A DNA stretch of 64,000 nt. It comes from Shewanella carassii. GTDB taxonomy: Bacteria > Pseudomonadota > Gammaproteobacteria > Enterobacterales > Shewanellaceae. The notes under the pieces are model-generated. The model was given only the letters and a program-made list of their open reading frames with translations, was not told where the DNA came from and ran no database searches. The DNA lies in NCBI RefSeq assembly GCF_002777975.1, contig NZ_NGVS01000033.1, positions 310,001-374,000 of the forward strand. Direction: 5' to 3'. Made by a program: the position numbers and the translations under genes. Numbering within the stretch: position 1 is the stretch's first letter; each line of letters opens with the position of its first letter. This document shows positions 46,590 through 55,948 of this stretch, one piece after another.

Positions 46590-47738
46590 TTATTTGTGTT
46601 CCAGACGACTGAGGACCTCTCCCAGGTAGAGTTGCAGCAATCCATCCAGGCTTTGCAGCTCTATGCCGGTGATCTCACTGATACGTTCCAGGCGATATCT
46701 CAGGGTATTACGGTGAATAAACAATGCCTTGGCACATTGTTGCTGGTCACCGAAGTGTTGCAGATAGGCGCTCAGTGTACGCAGCAACAGCCCCTTTTTG
46801 TCATGTTGCTGCAGTTTGCGAAAGGGCGCTGCCAGCTCCTGACCGCGCCAGCTATTAACCAGCCCGGACAACAATACTGCCAGCGCGTGATCCTGATAGA
46901 GGTACTTGGTCTTTTCCGGCGCGCGCTTTTTCCCTAATCTCAGGGTTTCCAGCGCGGTTTGATATGAGCGCCGAATACCGCCTTCACCGGGAAAGAAATG
47001 CCCCAGCGCGATTTTGAGTCGGCCCTGGGTGTCGGCGGGCAAACGGGCAAGCAGTTTCTCGATTCGCAGATCCTCAAGCGCCGGATCCCAGCTGCGACCA
47101 TCGAGAAAGGCGGGTTTGAGGATCACCAACTGATCCATGGCGGTCATGGCCACCAGGTTGTCCCTTTGCGGATACTCGAGTAAACGCTGGATCTCCTTGA
47201 GATCAGTGGCCTTGCTTTCGCCTTTGGCGAGTTCTATCACGGCGGCAACTCTGGGTTTTTGCAGATCTATCTGCAGCTGGGCGGCCCAGGCACAAAAATC
47301 GCTTTCGCTATAACTGTCACGTTTCAGCAGTTGCAGAATAAACTCTTCCCGCTGGCGTTTATGCCAGAGATCCAGCTCGAGGGAGTTGGCTTGCTCGACC
47401 ATCATTTCGGCAGTCATTTTCAACAGCTCACCATAGTGCAGCAGCTCTGCCGGATTACCGGTAATGCCGACAACGCCGATTATCTTGCCGTGGTAGTGCA
47501 GCGGCAGGTTGATCCCGGGTTTGACGCCGTGCAGGCTGTGGCGACTGCCTTCATCTATCACCACAGTGCGGTTTTGGGCTATGGCCAGAAGGGCGCCTTC
47601 ATGGACACTGTTGAGTCGCTGTTTGTCGCCAGAGCCGAGGATCACCCCTTGACTGTTCATCACATTGATATTGTGGTCGATGATGTTCATGGTGCGATCC
47701 ACTATCTGCTGCGCGGTCGCGGCGTCGAGAAAATACAT
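46590..47738 (-). CDS. cdaR: CdaR-family sugar-diacid/glycerate regulator
   Basis: The 382-residue protein has the N-terminal diacid recognition domain (AQQIVDRTMNIIDHNINVMNSQGVILGSGD near residues 9-38). At the end is the PucR-type helix-turn-helix LSAYLQHFGDQQQCAKALFIHRNTLRYRLERISEITG (about 327-363). E. coli CdaR activates glucarate/galactarate/glycerate genes. It lies directly upstream of gntP and the glycerate kinase on the same strand, so it is likely their activator. Confidence 0.88.
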   Translation of the reverse strand: MYFLDAATAQQIVDRTMNIIDHNINVMNSQGVILGSGDKQRLNSVHEGALLAIAQNRTVVIDEGSRHSLHGVKPGINLPLHYHGKIIGVVGITGNPAELLHYGELLKMTAEMMVEQANSLELDLWHKRQREEFILQLLKRDSYSESDFCAWAAQLQIDLQKPRVAAVIELAKGESKATDLKEIQRLLEYPQRDNLVAMTAMDQLVILKPAFLDGRSWDPALEDLRIEKLLARLPADTQGRLKIALGHFFPGEGGIRRSYQTALETLRLGKKRAPEKTKYLYQDHALAVLLSGLVNSWRGQELAAPFRKLQQHDKKGLLLRTLSAYLQHFGDQQQCAKALFIHRNTLRYRLERISEITGIELQSLDGLLQLYLGEVLSRLEHK

Positions 47739-47746
47739 GTGGGCCT

Positions 47747-48367
47747 CTAATGTGCGAGTAACTCGGTGACTCTCTGCCTGAGCCTGGGTAACAGGTTTTG
47801 CTCAAATTCGGGATGCTGTTTAAACCAGAGGCGATTACGCGGACTCGGGTGAGGCAGCACCAGTTTTGTCGGCCACAGCGAATCAGCTTCTGCCACGGCG
47901 GTACTGACAGGCGCCTTGGCCAGCGGACTGCCCTTGAGGTGCCAGGCCATGGCGTATTTGCCAAGGATCAGTGTCAGCTCAATATTGGGCAAGGCGGCAA
48001 AAAGCCTTGGGTGCCAGGTGGCTGAGCATTCTGGCCTCGGCGGCATATCTCCCTGTTTGCGGCCCTGTTTTTCAACCGTTCCCGGATAGCAAAATCCCAT
48101 GGGAATGACGGCAAACAGCCGAGGATTATAAAACTGTTCGCGGCTCACCCCCAGCCACTGCCTTAGCCGGTCGCCGCTGGCATCGTCAAAGGGCAGGCCA
48201 CGTTCATGGGTTATTCTGCCGGGCGCTTGCCCCGCGATTAAAATCCTGGCGTCAGGGTGGGCCTGCAGTATCGGCTTGGGCGGCAATGGCAGTTTATCCC
48301 GGCACAGGGTGCAGGCTCGCACCTCATCGAGTAGCGGAAAATCACTGGGCAGAGCGGCAGTTTTCAT
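47747..48367 (-). CDS. Uracil-DNA glycosylase superfamily protein
   Basis: The 206-residue protein matches the short family of UDG-like proteins: LLDEVRACTLCRDKLPLPPKPIL near residues 12-34, ILIAGQAPGRITHERGLPFDDASGDRLRQWLG near 43-74, and LPHPSPRNRLWFKQHPEFE near 172-190, the His-Pro-Ser motif. The catalytic role is uncertain because these small members lack some UNG-type residues. It lies 8 bp upstream of cdaR on the same strand. Confidence 0.82.
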   Translation of the reverse strand: MKTAALPSDFPLLDEVRACTLCRDKLPLPPKPILQAHPDARILIAGQAPGRITHERGLPFDDASGDRLRQWLGVSREQFYNPRLFAVIPMGFCYPGTVEKQGRKQGDMPPRPECSATWHPRLFAALPNIELTLILGKYAMAWHLKGSPLAKAPVSTAVAEADSLWPTKLVLPHPSPRNRLWFKQHPEFEQNLLPRLRQRVTELLAH

Positions 48368-48445
48368 TATATTTCCTGGTTTTTGATGGATATCAGACCC
48401 TACTTAGGCTTCGAAAACTTGGCTCCGAAAATCAGGCTTCGAAAA

Positions 48446-49027
48446 TCAGCTACCAAAAAAGTGTTGCCAGGCCTGAAAGCCTTCATACAGTGTCAGCCCC
48501 AGCGCCGTCAGCAGTAACACTATCCGGCTGAGCTTAAAGCCGTTTTCTTTACGCTGTTGCCAATCGCTAGCACTCCAGGCGATAAGCATCGCCGGGATAG
48601 TCAGTGGCCAGATGATATTGGCCAGCAGCAACAATAAGGCAGAGGTTGCCAGCAAGCGCCAACCGGCCTGAGCCCCGGCGACCTTGGCCGAGTTTTTCAG
48701 TTGCAGTGGCAGCAACGCCAGTGCCACGGCTATCAACACCAGACCGAAGTTCATACTGAGATCGGCAACAGAGGCATGATCCCAGAGGACAAGTAACAGG
48801 GTCATGAGCGGAATGGGCAAGGCCCAATAGATATGGCTGCGGACAAACCCAGGGCGGCTATATTGGCCGTTGAAGTAAAAAAATAGCTGCAGTAGCAGGT
48901 TAACCAGAGTAAAACCACCCAGCACCAGTATAGTAAACACCCCGGCCATTAAACCGTCGGGTTGTGCGGCCATGGCCGATAGCGGAAAAAGGGCGACCAA
49001 GGCACAAGGATATTTCAACTTCATCAA
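48446..49027 (-). CDS. Hypothetical membrane protein
   Basis: The 193-residue protein has an N-terminal hydrophobic segment resembling a signal peptide (CALVALFPLSAMAAQP) and about five further membrane helices. I do not recognise a family. No partner is evident from the neighbours. Confidence 0.65.
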   Translation of the reverse strand: MMKLKYPCALVALFPLSAMAAQPDGLMAGVFTILVLGGFTLVNLLLQLFFYFNGQYSRPGFVRSHIYWALPIPLMTLLLVLWDHASVADLSMNFGLVLIAVALALLPLQLKNSAKVAGAQAGWRLLATSALLLLLANIIWPLTIPAMLIAWSASDWQQRKENGFKLSRIVLLLTALGLTLYEGFQAWQHFFGS

Positions 49028-49223
49028 TAGATTCTCATCATAAAGGCTGGCCTTACATTGGCTTAAAGGCGAAAGGCTTGCAAGTGCTTGATGGCCGTTA
49101 TGGGATGGCTCTGAGACAATGAGGAAAAAAGGGGCAGTTCCGTCCGCCCAAGCTCACAAGGTAACAGGGAGGTGGGCCGGGGGAACCGGCCCACGAAAGG
49201 TAAACTAATCTGCTGTAGCTTTC

Positions 49224-50312
49224 TTAGTTTTGAAAGGGAGTGTTTTCAGCAAAGTATTCGTGGCTATCGGCGTTTTGAATCGCCTGGGCCGGGTTACTCA
49301 GGGCCAGCGATTTGGCGCCACTTTGGCCGTAGACAATGTCATCGGTTCCCGCCACCACATTGAAGTGACTCATTTCATGGACTATGGTGCCGCCCTTGGA
49401 GTCGGTGCCCGATACCGGCGCGCTCCAGAAGGCGTTACACATGTAGATCTTGTAGGGCTGAGTCGGGTAAACGTAGGCGTAATAACTCTTCTTGCAGCTG
49501 CAATCGAAGGTGAGCGGCTGATTGTTCAAGGCTGAGTCTATGGCACTGAAGTTGCTGCTGACGCTATTCCAGCGACTACTGTTGTAGCTGCCAAACCAGG
49601 TGGCATAACGCACTGAGCTTGAGGGATTGTTGTTGCTCGCGAGGTATTGCTTGCTATCGGCCGCCATGGTGCGGGCGGCGTCCAGTCCCGCCAGAATATC
49701 GCTCTGTTGGGAATTGCTGCAACGGCCGGTAAAGCTGATACCGTCGGGCGCCGCGTTGCCATCGCCGCTGCCGGGTTTACCCTTGTTGACGCCGGACTTG
49801 AATTCACTGCCTTCCACATAGAAGCTGACCGGATCTGAATGTATCCCTTCTATCCCTAAGCGGGCCAGCTTCTTTTGTTGGCCCGGGTTGGGGGAGAAGA
49901 GTTGCAGCGAACTGACATCATAGCTTATCTCGTAGTTGCCACTGCTGCTCATGTCGTAAAGTGAGGACAACTCTACCTGATAGGACACACTCTCACCGGC
50001 TTTGAGCTTGATATAGTCCTGTTTGCCGGGCGCCGGGCGTTTGAAATGGGCACCCAGATAGTGACGGTCAAGGCCATCGGCATTGACTTTGAACAGGGAT
50101 TCCTCCACTCCATCAGCGGCGGTGTACCACTTGAGCAGTTTAACCGGCTGGTTGGCGTCATTGGTCAGGGTCACAGTGACCAACACGTTATCACTGGCCT
50201 TATAGCTCTGCTGGCTCATCTCCAGGCTGGCGCGAATACCATCGGCCAGCGCGCTGGTGCTGGAAAGGGCCGCGAGCAAGGCTATTCCTTGTAGTGTATG
50301 AGTGATTCTCAT
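49224..50312 (-). CDS. Secreted M35-family (deuterolysin-type) metalloprotease
   Basis: The 362-residue protein has a signal peptide ending near STSALA and an N-terminal Ig-like region of about 160 residues. The C-terminal catalytic domain has HEMSH at 312-316 and GTDDIVYG at 322-329, the HExxH plus GTxxD zinc ligands of aspzincin (M35) proteases. These enzymes often cut at Lys and are secreted. Several cysteines between residues 195 and 290 would form disulfides. It is convergent with nothing and lies downstream of the mtrB-like gene on the same strand but beyond a terminator. Confidence 0.88.
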   Translation of the reverse strand: MRITHTLQGIALLAALSSTSALADGIRASLEMSQQSYKASDNVLVTVTLTNDANQPVKLLKWYTAADGVEESLFKVNADGLDRHYLGAHFKRPAPGKQDYIKLKAGESVSYQVELSSLYDMSSSGNYEISYDVSSLQLFSPNPGQQKKLARLGIEGIHSDPVSFYVEGSEFKSGVNKGKPGSGDGNAAPDGISFTGRCSNSQQSDILAGLDAARTMAADSKQYLASNNNPSSSVRYATWFGSYNSSRWNSVSSNFSAIDSALNNQPLTFDCSCKKSYYAYVYPTQPYKIYMCNAFWSAPVSGTDSKGGTIVHEMSHFNVVAGTDDIVYGQSGAKSLALSNPAQAIQNADSHEYFAENTPFQN

Positions 50313-50455
50313 GCCATTGTCCTCAGGTCATATAATCTTAATTGTTATAATTGTTACAAGGATGTAACGTTTCGCAGTGTAAGCTGCAAAAAGGGCCGCT
50401 GGCAAGAGGAATTTTACCGAATGCTTATTGGTTTGAGGTGAAGGCGGGAAGAGAT

Positions 50456-50481
50456 AAAAAAGCCCGCGAAAAGCGGGCTTT
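50456..50481 (-). terminator. Intrinsic terminator of mtrC-mtrA-mtrB
   Basis: Read on the minus strand, AGCCCGC and GCGGGCT pair around a five-base loop and are followed by a run of at least five T residues. It lies about 20 bp after the mtrB-like stop. Confidence 0.85.
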
Positions 50482-50500
50482 TGAACGTTAAGAGTGAGAG

Positions 50501-52588
50501 TTACAGACGGTAGTTGACGCTCAACATGATCAGGTGAGCCGTGTAGTCATGGCTGTTGTCACCAAAGCTGACCAGGTTCCAGATACCATCCGGGGCGATA
50601 TCGTTACCTGCGTCGTTGTCCTCGTATTTCTCCATCTTGTAGTCAAGACGCAGCGCCATTTTCTCAGTAGCCTGATACTGGGCATAGAGGTTAACGTTGT
50701 GCACTTTGGCGTAGTAATCGCCATAGTCGCCCGTGATGCCTTGGCGTACCTGAGTGCTGGAGTCCGAGTCAGAGTAGGTGTAATCCAGTCCCAGACGCAG
50801 TTTCTTCTCCAGCAGGTTGTCGTAGGCCAAACCGGCACCTATGACGTCCACCTTGTCTTCCACGGTTCCTGTCCAGGTGACAGTGCTGAAGTTGCTGCTG
50901 CCGGCCTGATCTGAGTCGATGGTCTGATGGTTGTAGAAGGCGCTCAGGCTGAGATCGTCTGTCAGCAAATAGCTGATGCTGGCGTCATAGCTGAGGTCTT
51001 TGGATTCAGTCAAACCGATAACCGTGTTGTTGTAGTCATCCAGCGCATAGCGGGCACCGAAATCCAGGGTCAGAGTGTCGATAGGGCTGTGGGTCACCCT
51101 AGCTTCAATCTGAGTGCGCTTGCGGTCGGCCAGATTGTACTTGCGCAGCAACTTGTTGGACTCGGAAGAGGTCCACTCAGATGCTTCGTACTCTGAGCCA
51201 TCGCGCTTGCCATAGCTGCCCTTGATCCACATATTCCAGTGTTCAAAGTTGTTGAGACTGAAACGGGCCCAAACGCCGTTCTCGTCGGTGATTTCCCTGT
51301 CCTGATAGCTGCGTTCATCACGACGGTAGTCATAACCTGCGTCCAACTTCATGCCGTTGGCAATCCGATAATCCATGGCCAACTTGGCCTTGTGACTGGT
51401 GTTGTCATAAGGGGTGTTGTAAGCCACACGACCACTGACGTTATTGATACTGATCTGGGTCCATTCCTGGATCTGGGTCTGGTTGTCCCTATCGTAGTAA
51501 TCATAACTGCCGCTGATCCGCAGATTGCGGGTGGCGCGTTTGACCGCCTTGAGGTTCATCCCCAGGATATCTACTTTGCCGTCCAGGGATTCCTGCGGCA
51601 ATTGATAGCCGTAACCCGAGGTGATAAAGGCCTCATCCTGGGTCATCTGTCCGGCAAACAAACGGCCGCTGACCACGGCGCCTTTCTGGGCAAATTGGCC
51701 GCTCAAGGTCACAGTGTGAGACTCGTTATCCGGATCTAGGCTCATATAGCCTACCCTTTGGGCACCAAAGGTTGGGTTGAAGGCGTTGTCGAATCTCAAG
51801 GTCTGGATATCATTCTTGAAGAATGAACCATTGTAGTTGAGTGCGGTAAACCAGTTGTCACCCTTGAGTTTGATCCCGGCCTCGACGGTATCTGTGGTGT
51901 AGTCCACAGGCTCGGCCAGCATCATTGACTGGTTGAAGAAGCTGCCGGACGCGGTTTTCAGGCCGGTTTTTTCTTCGCGCATATAGGTGACATAGGTGCT
52001 CCACAGCTCTTCCCCCTGATATTCAAGACCTAGGCCTGCGCGCTTGCGCTTGAGCGACAGCTCCAGTGGGCTCAGGCTGTCATACAGCATGGGCATCTCG
52101 CTGCTGCCACCGGCTGTCTGCCAGCTAGTCGGCAGTGTCAGGTTGCCGCTGCCTGCTCCCAGATAAGGGCTCATGGCTGAGTCTGTCTTATAGGTGTGGA
52201 TCTGACGGTAGTTCAGGTTGATGTTGTACTGCCCGAGTTTACCGGCATTGATATCGACCCGGCCGTTTTCCATACCCAGGTTATCGGCTTCGATACTGGC
52301 TCGATAGCCGTTTTCACCGCGATAGCTCAGGTCAGCGTCCACCTTGCCGGCAAAGTCATCTTCGGCGGCAAAGGCGTTGGCAGAACGGATATCGTCAGAG
52401 TCGTTATAGCCAACTCCGGCGCCAATAGTGCCGGATACACCGGTTTCACTGACGCAACCCTTACAGCTCCAGGCCGAAAACTTGACCTTTTCGGTATTGG
52501 CGTTGGCCAAGTCATAACCGTCAGCGGCCATCGCCAGGCTGGCAGGAGCCAGCAGAGCCAGGGTGATCAAATTAAGTTTGAATTTCAT
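50501..52588 (-). CDS. mtrB: Outer-membrane beta-barrel MtrB
   Basis: The 695-residue protein has a signal peptide ending at SLAMA. After it come the N-terminal CXXC (Cys42 and Cys45 in WSCKGC, as in S. oneidensis MtrB) and a long barrel of alternating strands ending in …MLSVNYRL with a C-terminal aromatic-containing strand. MtrB surrounds the decaheme MtrA and docks MtrC outside. The length equals the about 697 residues of MtrB. It is the last gene of the mtrC-mtrA-mtrB unit, 12 bp after mtrA. Confidence 0.93.
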   Translation of the reverse strand: MKFKLNLITLALLAPASLAMAADGYDLANANTEKVKFSAWSCKGCVSETGVSGTIGAGVGYNDSDDIRSANAFAAEDDFAGKVDADLSYRGENGYRASIEADNLGMENGRVDINAGKLGQYNINLNYRQIHTYKTDSAMSPYLGAGSGNLTLPTSWQTAGGSSEMPMLYDSLSPLELSLKRKRAGLGLEYQGEELWSTYVTYMREEKTGLKTASGSFFNQSMMLAEPVDYTTDTVEAGIKLKGDNWFTALNYNGSFFKNDIQTLRFDNAFNPTFGAQRVGYMSLDPDNESHTVTLSGQFAQKGAVVSGRLFAGQMTQDEAFITSGYGYQLPQESLDGKVDILGMNLKAVKRATRNLRISGSYDYYDRDNQTQIQEWTQISINNVSGRVAYNTPYDNTSHKAKLAMDYRIANGMKLDAGYDYRRDERSYQDREITDENGVWARFSLNNFEHWNMWIKGSYGKRDGSEYEASEWTSSESNKLLRKYNLADRKRTQIEARVTHSPIDTLTLDFGARYALDDYNNTVIGLTESKDLSYDASISYLLTDDLSLSAFYNHQTIDSDQAGSSNFSTVTWTGTVEDKVDVIGAGLAYDNLLEKKLRLGLDYTYSDSDSSTQVRQGITGDYGDYYAKVHNVNLYAQYQATEKMALRLDYKMEKYEDNDAGNDIAPDGIWNLVSFGDNSHDYTAHLIMLSVNYRL

Positions 52589-52600
52589 CTTCCCGCCTCC

Positions 52601-53590
52601 TTAGCGTTGGAACAACTTGCCGGATGGATGGTTGGAACCATGGATCTGGCTGTGACAGTTCAGGCAGCTGCGACCACCGGTAAAGGCGTTGTCGTTGACC
52701 TGAGAACCCATGCCAGTGTTACCCAGATAGGCACGGCTGGCGTGGCCATCGCTGGCGTGACACTGTTGACACAGTTGCGGAGCGCGGGTCTTAAGCATGC
52801 CATCGTTTACACTGCCGTGGGGATTGTGGCAAGTGACACAGTTCTCTGTGACCGGTGCATGCTCCCAGAGTTTTGGGCCGCGCTTCTCCGCATGACAGCT
52901 GTAACAAGTGTCATTGACTGATGCCTTGTTCAGATCGGCGTCTGTGGTGCTGCCGTGAGGGTTGTGACAGTCGCTGCACACCATCTGTGCCCACTTCAGC
53001 GGGTGGCTGGAACGCTTGTTCATATCAGCCTTTTGCTTGGTGTGACAGCTGGTACAGACTTCCATCTCAGTGTTCTTGGAGAGCACAGGATCCTTGGCGG
53101 TATGCACGCTGTGGCAAGAAGCACAGGCAACATCGGCGTTGTCGTGGTGACCGCCGTTCCAGGACATACGCTCGTCATCCTGGTGACAGGAAAGACAGAC
53201 GCTGTTCTGCTTGTCTGCTGCCAGGGTAGAACCCTTACCGAAGGTAATCATGGGTTCTTTTCCGCCGCGGTTGTGGCTACCCATGGGGCCGTGACAGGCT
53301 TCGCATTGGAGTCCTGCCATGGGACTCTTGCTGGAGTCGATGGCGCCATGAACCCCTTTGAACAGGTCCATGACTTTTTCTGACTTTTTGTGGCACATCA
53401 AGCAGGAGTCGGCGCCTTTGGGAGAGTAGCTGCCTTCGGCAAACTTCTTATCCAAGGTGGCTTCCACTTCTTCCGGAGTCATTTGGGCGTCCCACTTTGC
53501 GGCATGGGCCGCCTGGGTGGCGCCAAAAGATAACACTGCCGTCGCCAGCAGGGCGTTTAGCAGTGAAGGTAGGTTTTTGCTGATTCTCAT
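52601..53590 (-). CDS. mtrA: Periplasmic decaheme cytochrome MtrA
   Basis: The 329-residue c-type cytochrome has a signal peptide ([17 protein letters not shown]) and exactly ten CXXCH sites: CLMCH, CEACH, CLSCH, CASCH, CTSCH, CSDCH, CYSCH, CVTCH, CQQCH and CLNCH. The length and regular spacing match MtrA/MtrD/DmsE. It forms the wire inside MtrB. The start at 53590 is supported by AAGGA eight bases upstream. Its operon with an MtrC-like gene and an MtrB makes MtrA the best call. Confidence 0.92.
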   Translation of the reverse strand: MRISKNLPSLLNALLATAVLSFGATQAAHAAKWDAQMTPEEVEATLDKKFAEGSYSPKGADSCLMCHKKSEKVMDLFKGVHGAIDSSKSPMAGLQCEACHGPMGSHNRGGKEPMITFGKGSTLAADKQNSVCLSCHQDDERMSWNGGHHDNADVACASCHSVHTAKDPVLSKNTEMEVCTSCHTKQKADMNKRSSHPLKWAQMVCSDCHNPHGSTTDADLNKASVNDTCYSCHAEKRGPKLWEHAPVTENCVTCHNPHGSVNDGMLKTRAPQLCQQCHASDGHASRAYLGNTGMGSQVNDNAFTGGRSCLNCHSQIHGSNHPSGKLFQR

Positions 53591-53627
53591 ATTAGGCATC
53601 CTTAATTTGTCCAAACCCTTGAAAGAC

Positions 53628-53645
53628 GGGGGAGATAACTCCCCC
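53628..53645. other. Intercistronic hairpin between mtrC and mtrA
   Basis: GGGGGAG and CTCCCCC form a perfect 7-bp stem with an ATAA loop just after the mtrC-like stop. No T-run follows on the minus strand, so it looks like an mRNA-stabilising or processing element rather than a terminator. Confidence 0.65.
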
Positions 53646-53657
53646 GGCCTGGGCAAA

Positions 53658-55640
53658 TTACATCTTCACCTGAGTGTGATCTGCGGCGGTTGGCTTGTGG
53701 CAGTAGAAACAGGTTTCCAGCTGCGCAGCCTGGTTGGCAGCGGTGTAATCACCATCTACCACAGCGCCGTAGGCTTCCAGTTGCTCCTTGGTATGTACCA
53801 TGTAGTCACTACCCACAACGTGGCAGGAGGTACAAGTGGCCGTGATAGGCGTGGTGTACATTTCTTTTGCGGTTGCCAGAGCGCCCTTGTTCTTGAAGGC
53901 GTCCAGATTCAGCTTACTGTGACAGGCTGAACAGTTACCGCCGATGAGCGAATAGGCTTTCTCACTGTGGGTCTTGTGTAGCTTCATCTCCAGTGCGCCC
54001 TTGTTGGCACCGCTGGCATATGTCCCATCTGGAGTATGACAAGTCACACAAGCATCCACACCGACGGTGAGCTTGCCATTCACTTCGCGAGCAAGCTGGT
54101 CTGTCATCACAAAGCCGGCATGGTGGCCCTTGTGCAGTTCGAAGGTGTCGCTGTGGCAGCCTTCACAGGTGGCAAAGTCCACTGAGTCGATATGACGGTA
54201 GCTAGGCGCATCACCTGACTTGGTTGCAAAGGCCAGTTGAGCTTTCATGCTGGTGGTGGCAACGCCATCGGCACAGGCGATCAGTTCGCTGCCCTGGCTG
54301 CACATTTCCAGACCGATAAAGCTAAAGGCGGTATCGGTATCACCGGCACCGAAAGGCAGGTCCTGAACGGTGAATTGCAGCTTGCCGTCAACCAGGGTCA
54401 CGGCATCTTGCAGCTGGCCGTCTTTAACCAGATCTTTGGCGACCTTGGCTTTATCGCTGCCAGGGCTTTTGTTGTAGCCCATGACAGGGAAGTTAGGGCC
54501 CACGTTGGTGATGGTTTCCAGACGCTTGATCTTGGCCAGATCCTTGTTGGCATCCAGAGCATTGCCAGCCTTGTCCAACAGGGTCACAGTCAGAGTGGCA
54601 CTGTTGTCGGCGTTGCCTGTCATCTCTGCGGCCAGACCGCGCTGAGCGATAACGGCGCGCTTATCAGCGGTTACACCTGTGTGCAGCTCTTCAGTCCACT
54701 GGCTATTGTGACAGGCGATACAGTTGGAGTTGTCGGTTTGTTGGCTGTGGCCCTGGCCGGCAGCAAAGTCGATGTTGCTATGGCAGCTACCGCAACTTGC
54801 CGCAGTAGGCACTTTGGACCAGTTGCCCCAATCGGGCGTCAGCTCGACATTGGTGTCGTTGTGACAGGATTGGCAGCTGTTAAGCGCATCCAGCCCTAGG
54901 TCCTTGTGCTTGGCGTGAATAAGGACATTGAACTCTTTTCCTTCACCAACCCGACCAAGAGTGTGGCAAGTGGCGCAATAGTTGACATCAGGGTAGCCAC
55001 CGCGGTGTATGACATCAGCTAAATCACCGTGACAGGTATTACAGCTCTCTGTGCTCACTAGCTTGCGGCTATAATCGGCGGCAGCACCTGAGTTGGCATT
55101 GAAGTCGACGAAGGCGTTGCTGTTGGGGACCAGAGTGCCGTCAGGCAGTGGTGTGTTGTAAGCACGCAGCAACACCCGCTGAGCCAACTCAGGATTGAAG
55201 TTGATTGTGCCGTTACTCAGCTCGCTCAAGGTCTTGCTAAAGGTGTAGCTGTAGCTGCCGTTCTTGTGGTCGATGAAAGTGCCTGCACAGCTGCTGTTTA
55301 CTGTGCAGTCTTCGTTGCCGAAATATTGCCACTGAGAGGCATTCCCGGCACCGGTTGCGCCTTCTGGTAACAACTGAGCGGCGGCGAAGCGGAACCGCTG
55401 CAGGCCAACTACCGGCATATCCTCTTCATTGGTCACGGTAAATTCAACCGTTGGGATTCCGCCTTTGACAATGGCCTGCTCAAAGTTGAAATGCAGCGCT
55501 TTGATCTCCCCTGCGGGCTCGCCGCCAGGGTTACCTGGATTACCATCGTTGCCATCATCGCCACCGCAGCCGCCTAAGGCCAGAGTGGCTGCACTGGCTG
55601 CCAGCAGCAGTGCGAGTCTGGTTTTTTGTGCGTTCATCAT
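53658..55640 (-). CDS. mtrC: Surface decaheme lipoprotein cytochrome MtrC
   Basis: The 660-residue protein has a lipobox ALGGC followed by Gly/Asp-rich linker, then ten CXXCH sites: CNTCH, CATCH, CQSCH, CGSCH, CIACH, CEGCH, CVTCH, CSACH, CTSCH and CFYCH. The layout of two pentahaem domains split by Greek-key domains and the length fit MtrC (about 671 residues). It sits at the cell surface and passes electrons from MtrA-MtrB to metal oxides, electrodes or flavins. AGGGA precedes a double ATG start (55640 or 55637). Confidence 0.9.
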   Translation of the reverse strand: MMNAQKTRLALLLAASAATLALGGCGGDDGNDGNPGNPGGEPAGEIKALHFNFEQAIVKGGIPTVEFTVTNEEDMPVVGLQRFRFAAAQLLPEGATGAGNASQWQYFGNEDCTVNSSCAGTFIDHKNGSYSYTFSKTLSELSNGTINFNPELAQRVLLRAYNTPLPDGTLVPNSNAFVDFNANSGAAADYSRKLVSTESCNTCHGDLADVIHRGGYPDVNYCATCHTLGRVGEGKEFNVLIHAKHKDLGLDALNSCQSCHNDTNVELTPDWGNWSKVPTAASCGSCHSNIDFAAGQGHSQQTDNSNCIACHNSQWTEELHTGVTADKRAVIAQRGLAAEMTGNADNSATLTVTLLDKAGNALDANKDLAKIKRLETITNVGPNFPVMGYNKSPGSDKAKVAKDLVKDGQLQDAVTLVDGKLQFTVQDLPFGAGDTDTAFSFIGLEMCSQGSELIACADGVATTSMKAQLAFATKSGDAPSYRHIDSVDFATCEGCHSDTFELHKGHHAGFVMTDQLAREVNGKLTVGVDACVTCHTPDGTYASGANKGALEMKLHKTHSEKAYSLIGGNCSACHSKLNLDAFKNKGALATAKEMYTTPITATCTSCHVVGSDYMVHTKEQLEAYGAVVDGDYTAANQAAQLETCFYCHKPTAADHTQVKM

Positions 55641-55799
55641 CTTGTTCCCTGCAATAGTTTAAGTACCTGGTTATGGTGGGTTGAGTTGTCTCAACCGCAT
55701 TGATTATGTAATTGGCCCTTAACCCGACACCGGAAATAGCATTTCCTGCGCAAAGGCTACCCCAAGCGGTGCCGAAAAGCTGTATAACGGGCACTAATG

Positions 55800-55815
55800 T
55801 GTGATATGGATCTCC
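55800..55815. promoter_or_regulatory. CRP-like site upstream of mtrC
   Basis: TGTGA-TATGGA-TCTCC matches 8 of 10 conserved bases of the CRP palindrome TGTGA-N6-TCACA. It lies about 160 bp upstream of the mtrC start. CRP is known to activate mtrC and omcA in S. oneidensis, which fits. The match is imperfect. Confidence 0.4.
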
Positions 55816-55910
55816 ATGTTAATACTATGGTTTTTCGAGTGGCTCACAAAACAAGATCTGGATCAAAAAATGTTGTTTTATTCATCCAATTTCAAGAATT
55901 TGAAATACTG

Positions 55911-55935
55911 AAAAAGAGAGGCCGAAGCCTCTCTT
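55911..55935 (-). terminator. Intrinsic terminator of the extra decaheme cytochrome gene
   Basis: On the minus strand AGAGAGGC and GCCTCTCT pair around a TTCG tetraloop and are followed by TTTTT. It ends the upstream cytochrome gene before the mtrC promoter region. Confidence 0.88.
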
Positions 55936-55948
55936 CAAAGGGAAGGAA

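Noticed and set aside
50501..53590. DMSO-reductase dmsEF-type pair
   Set aside because: DmsE and DmsF resemble MtrA and MtrB, but no dmsA or dmsB is present and the pair follows an mtrC-type gene, so the mtr assignment is stronger.
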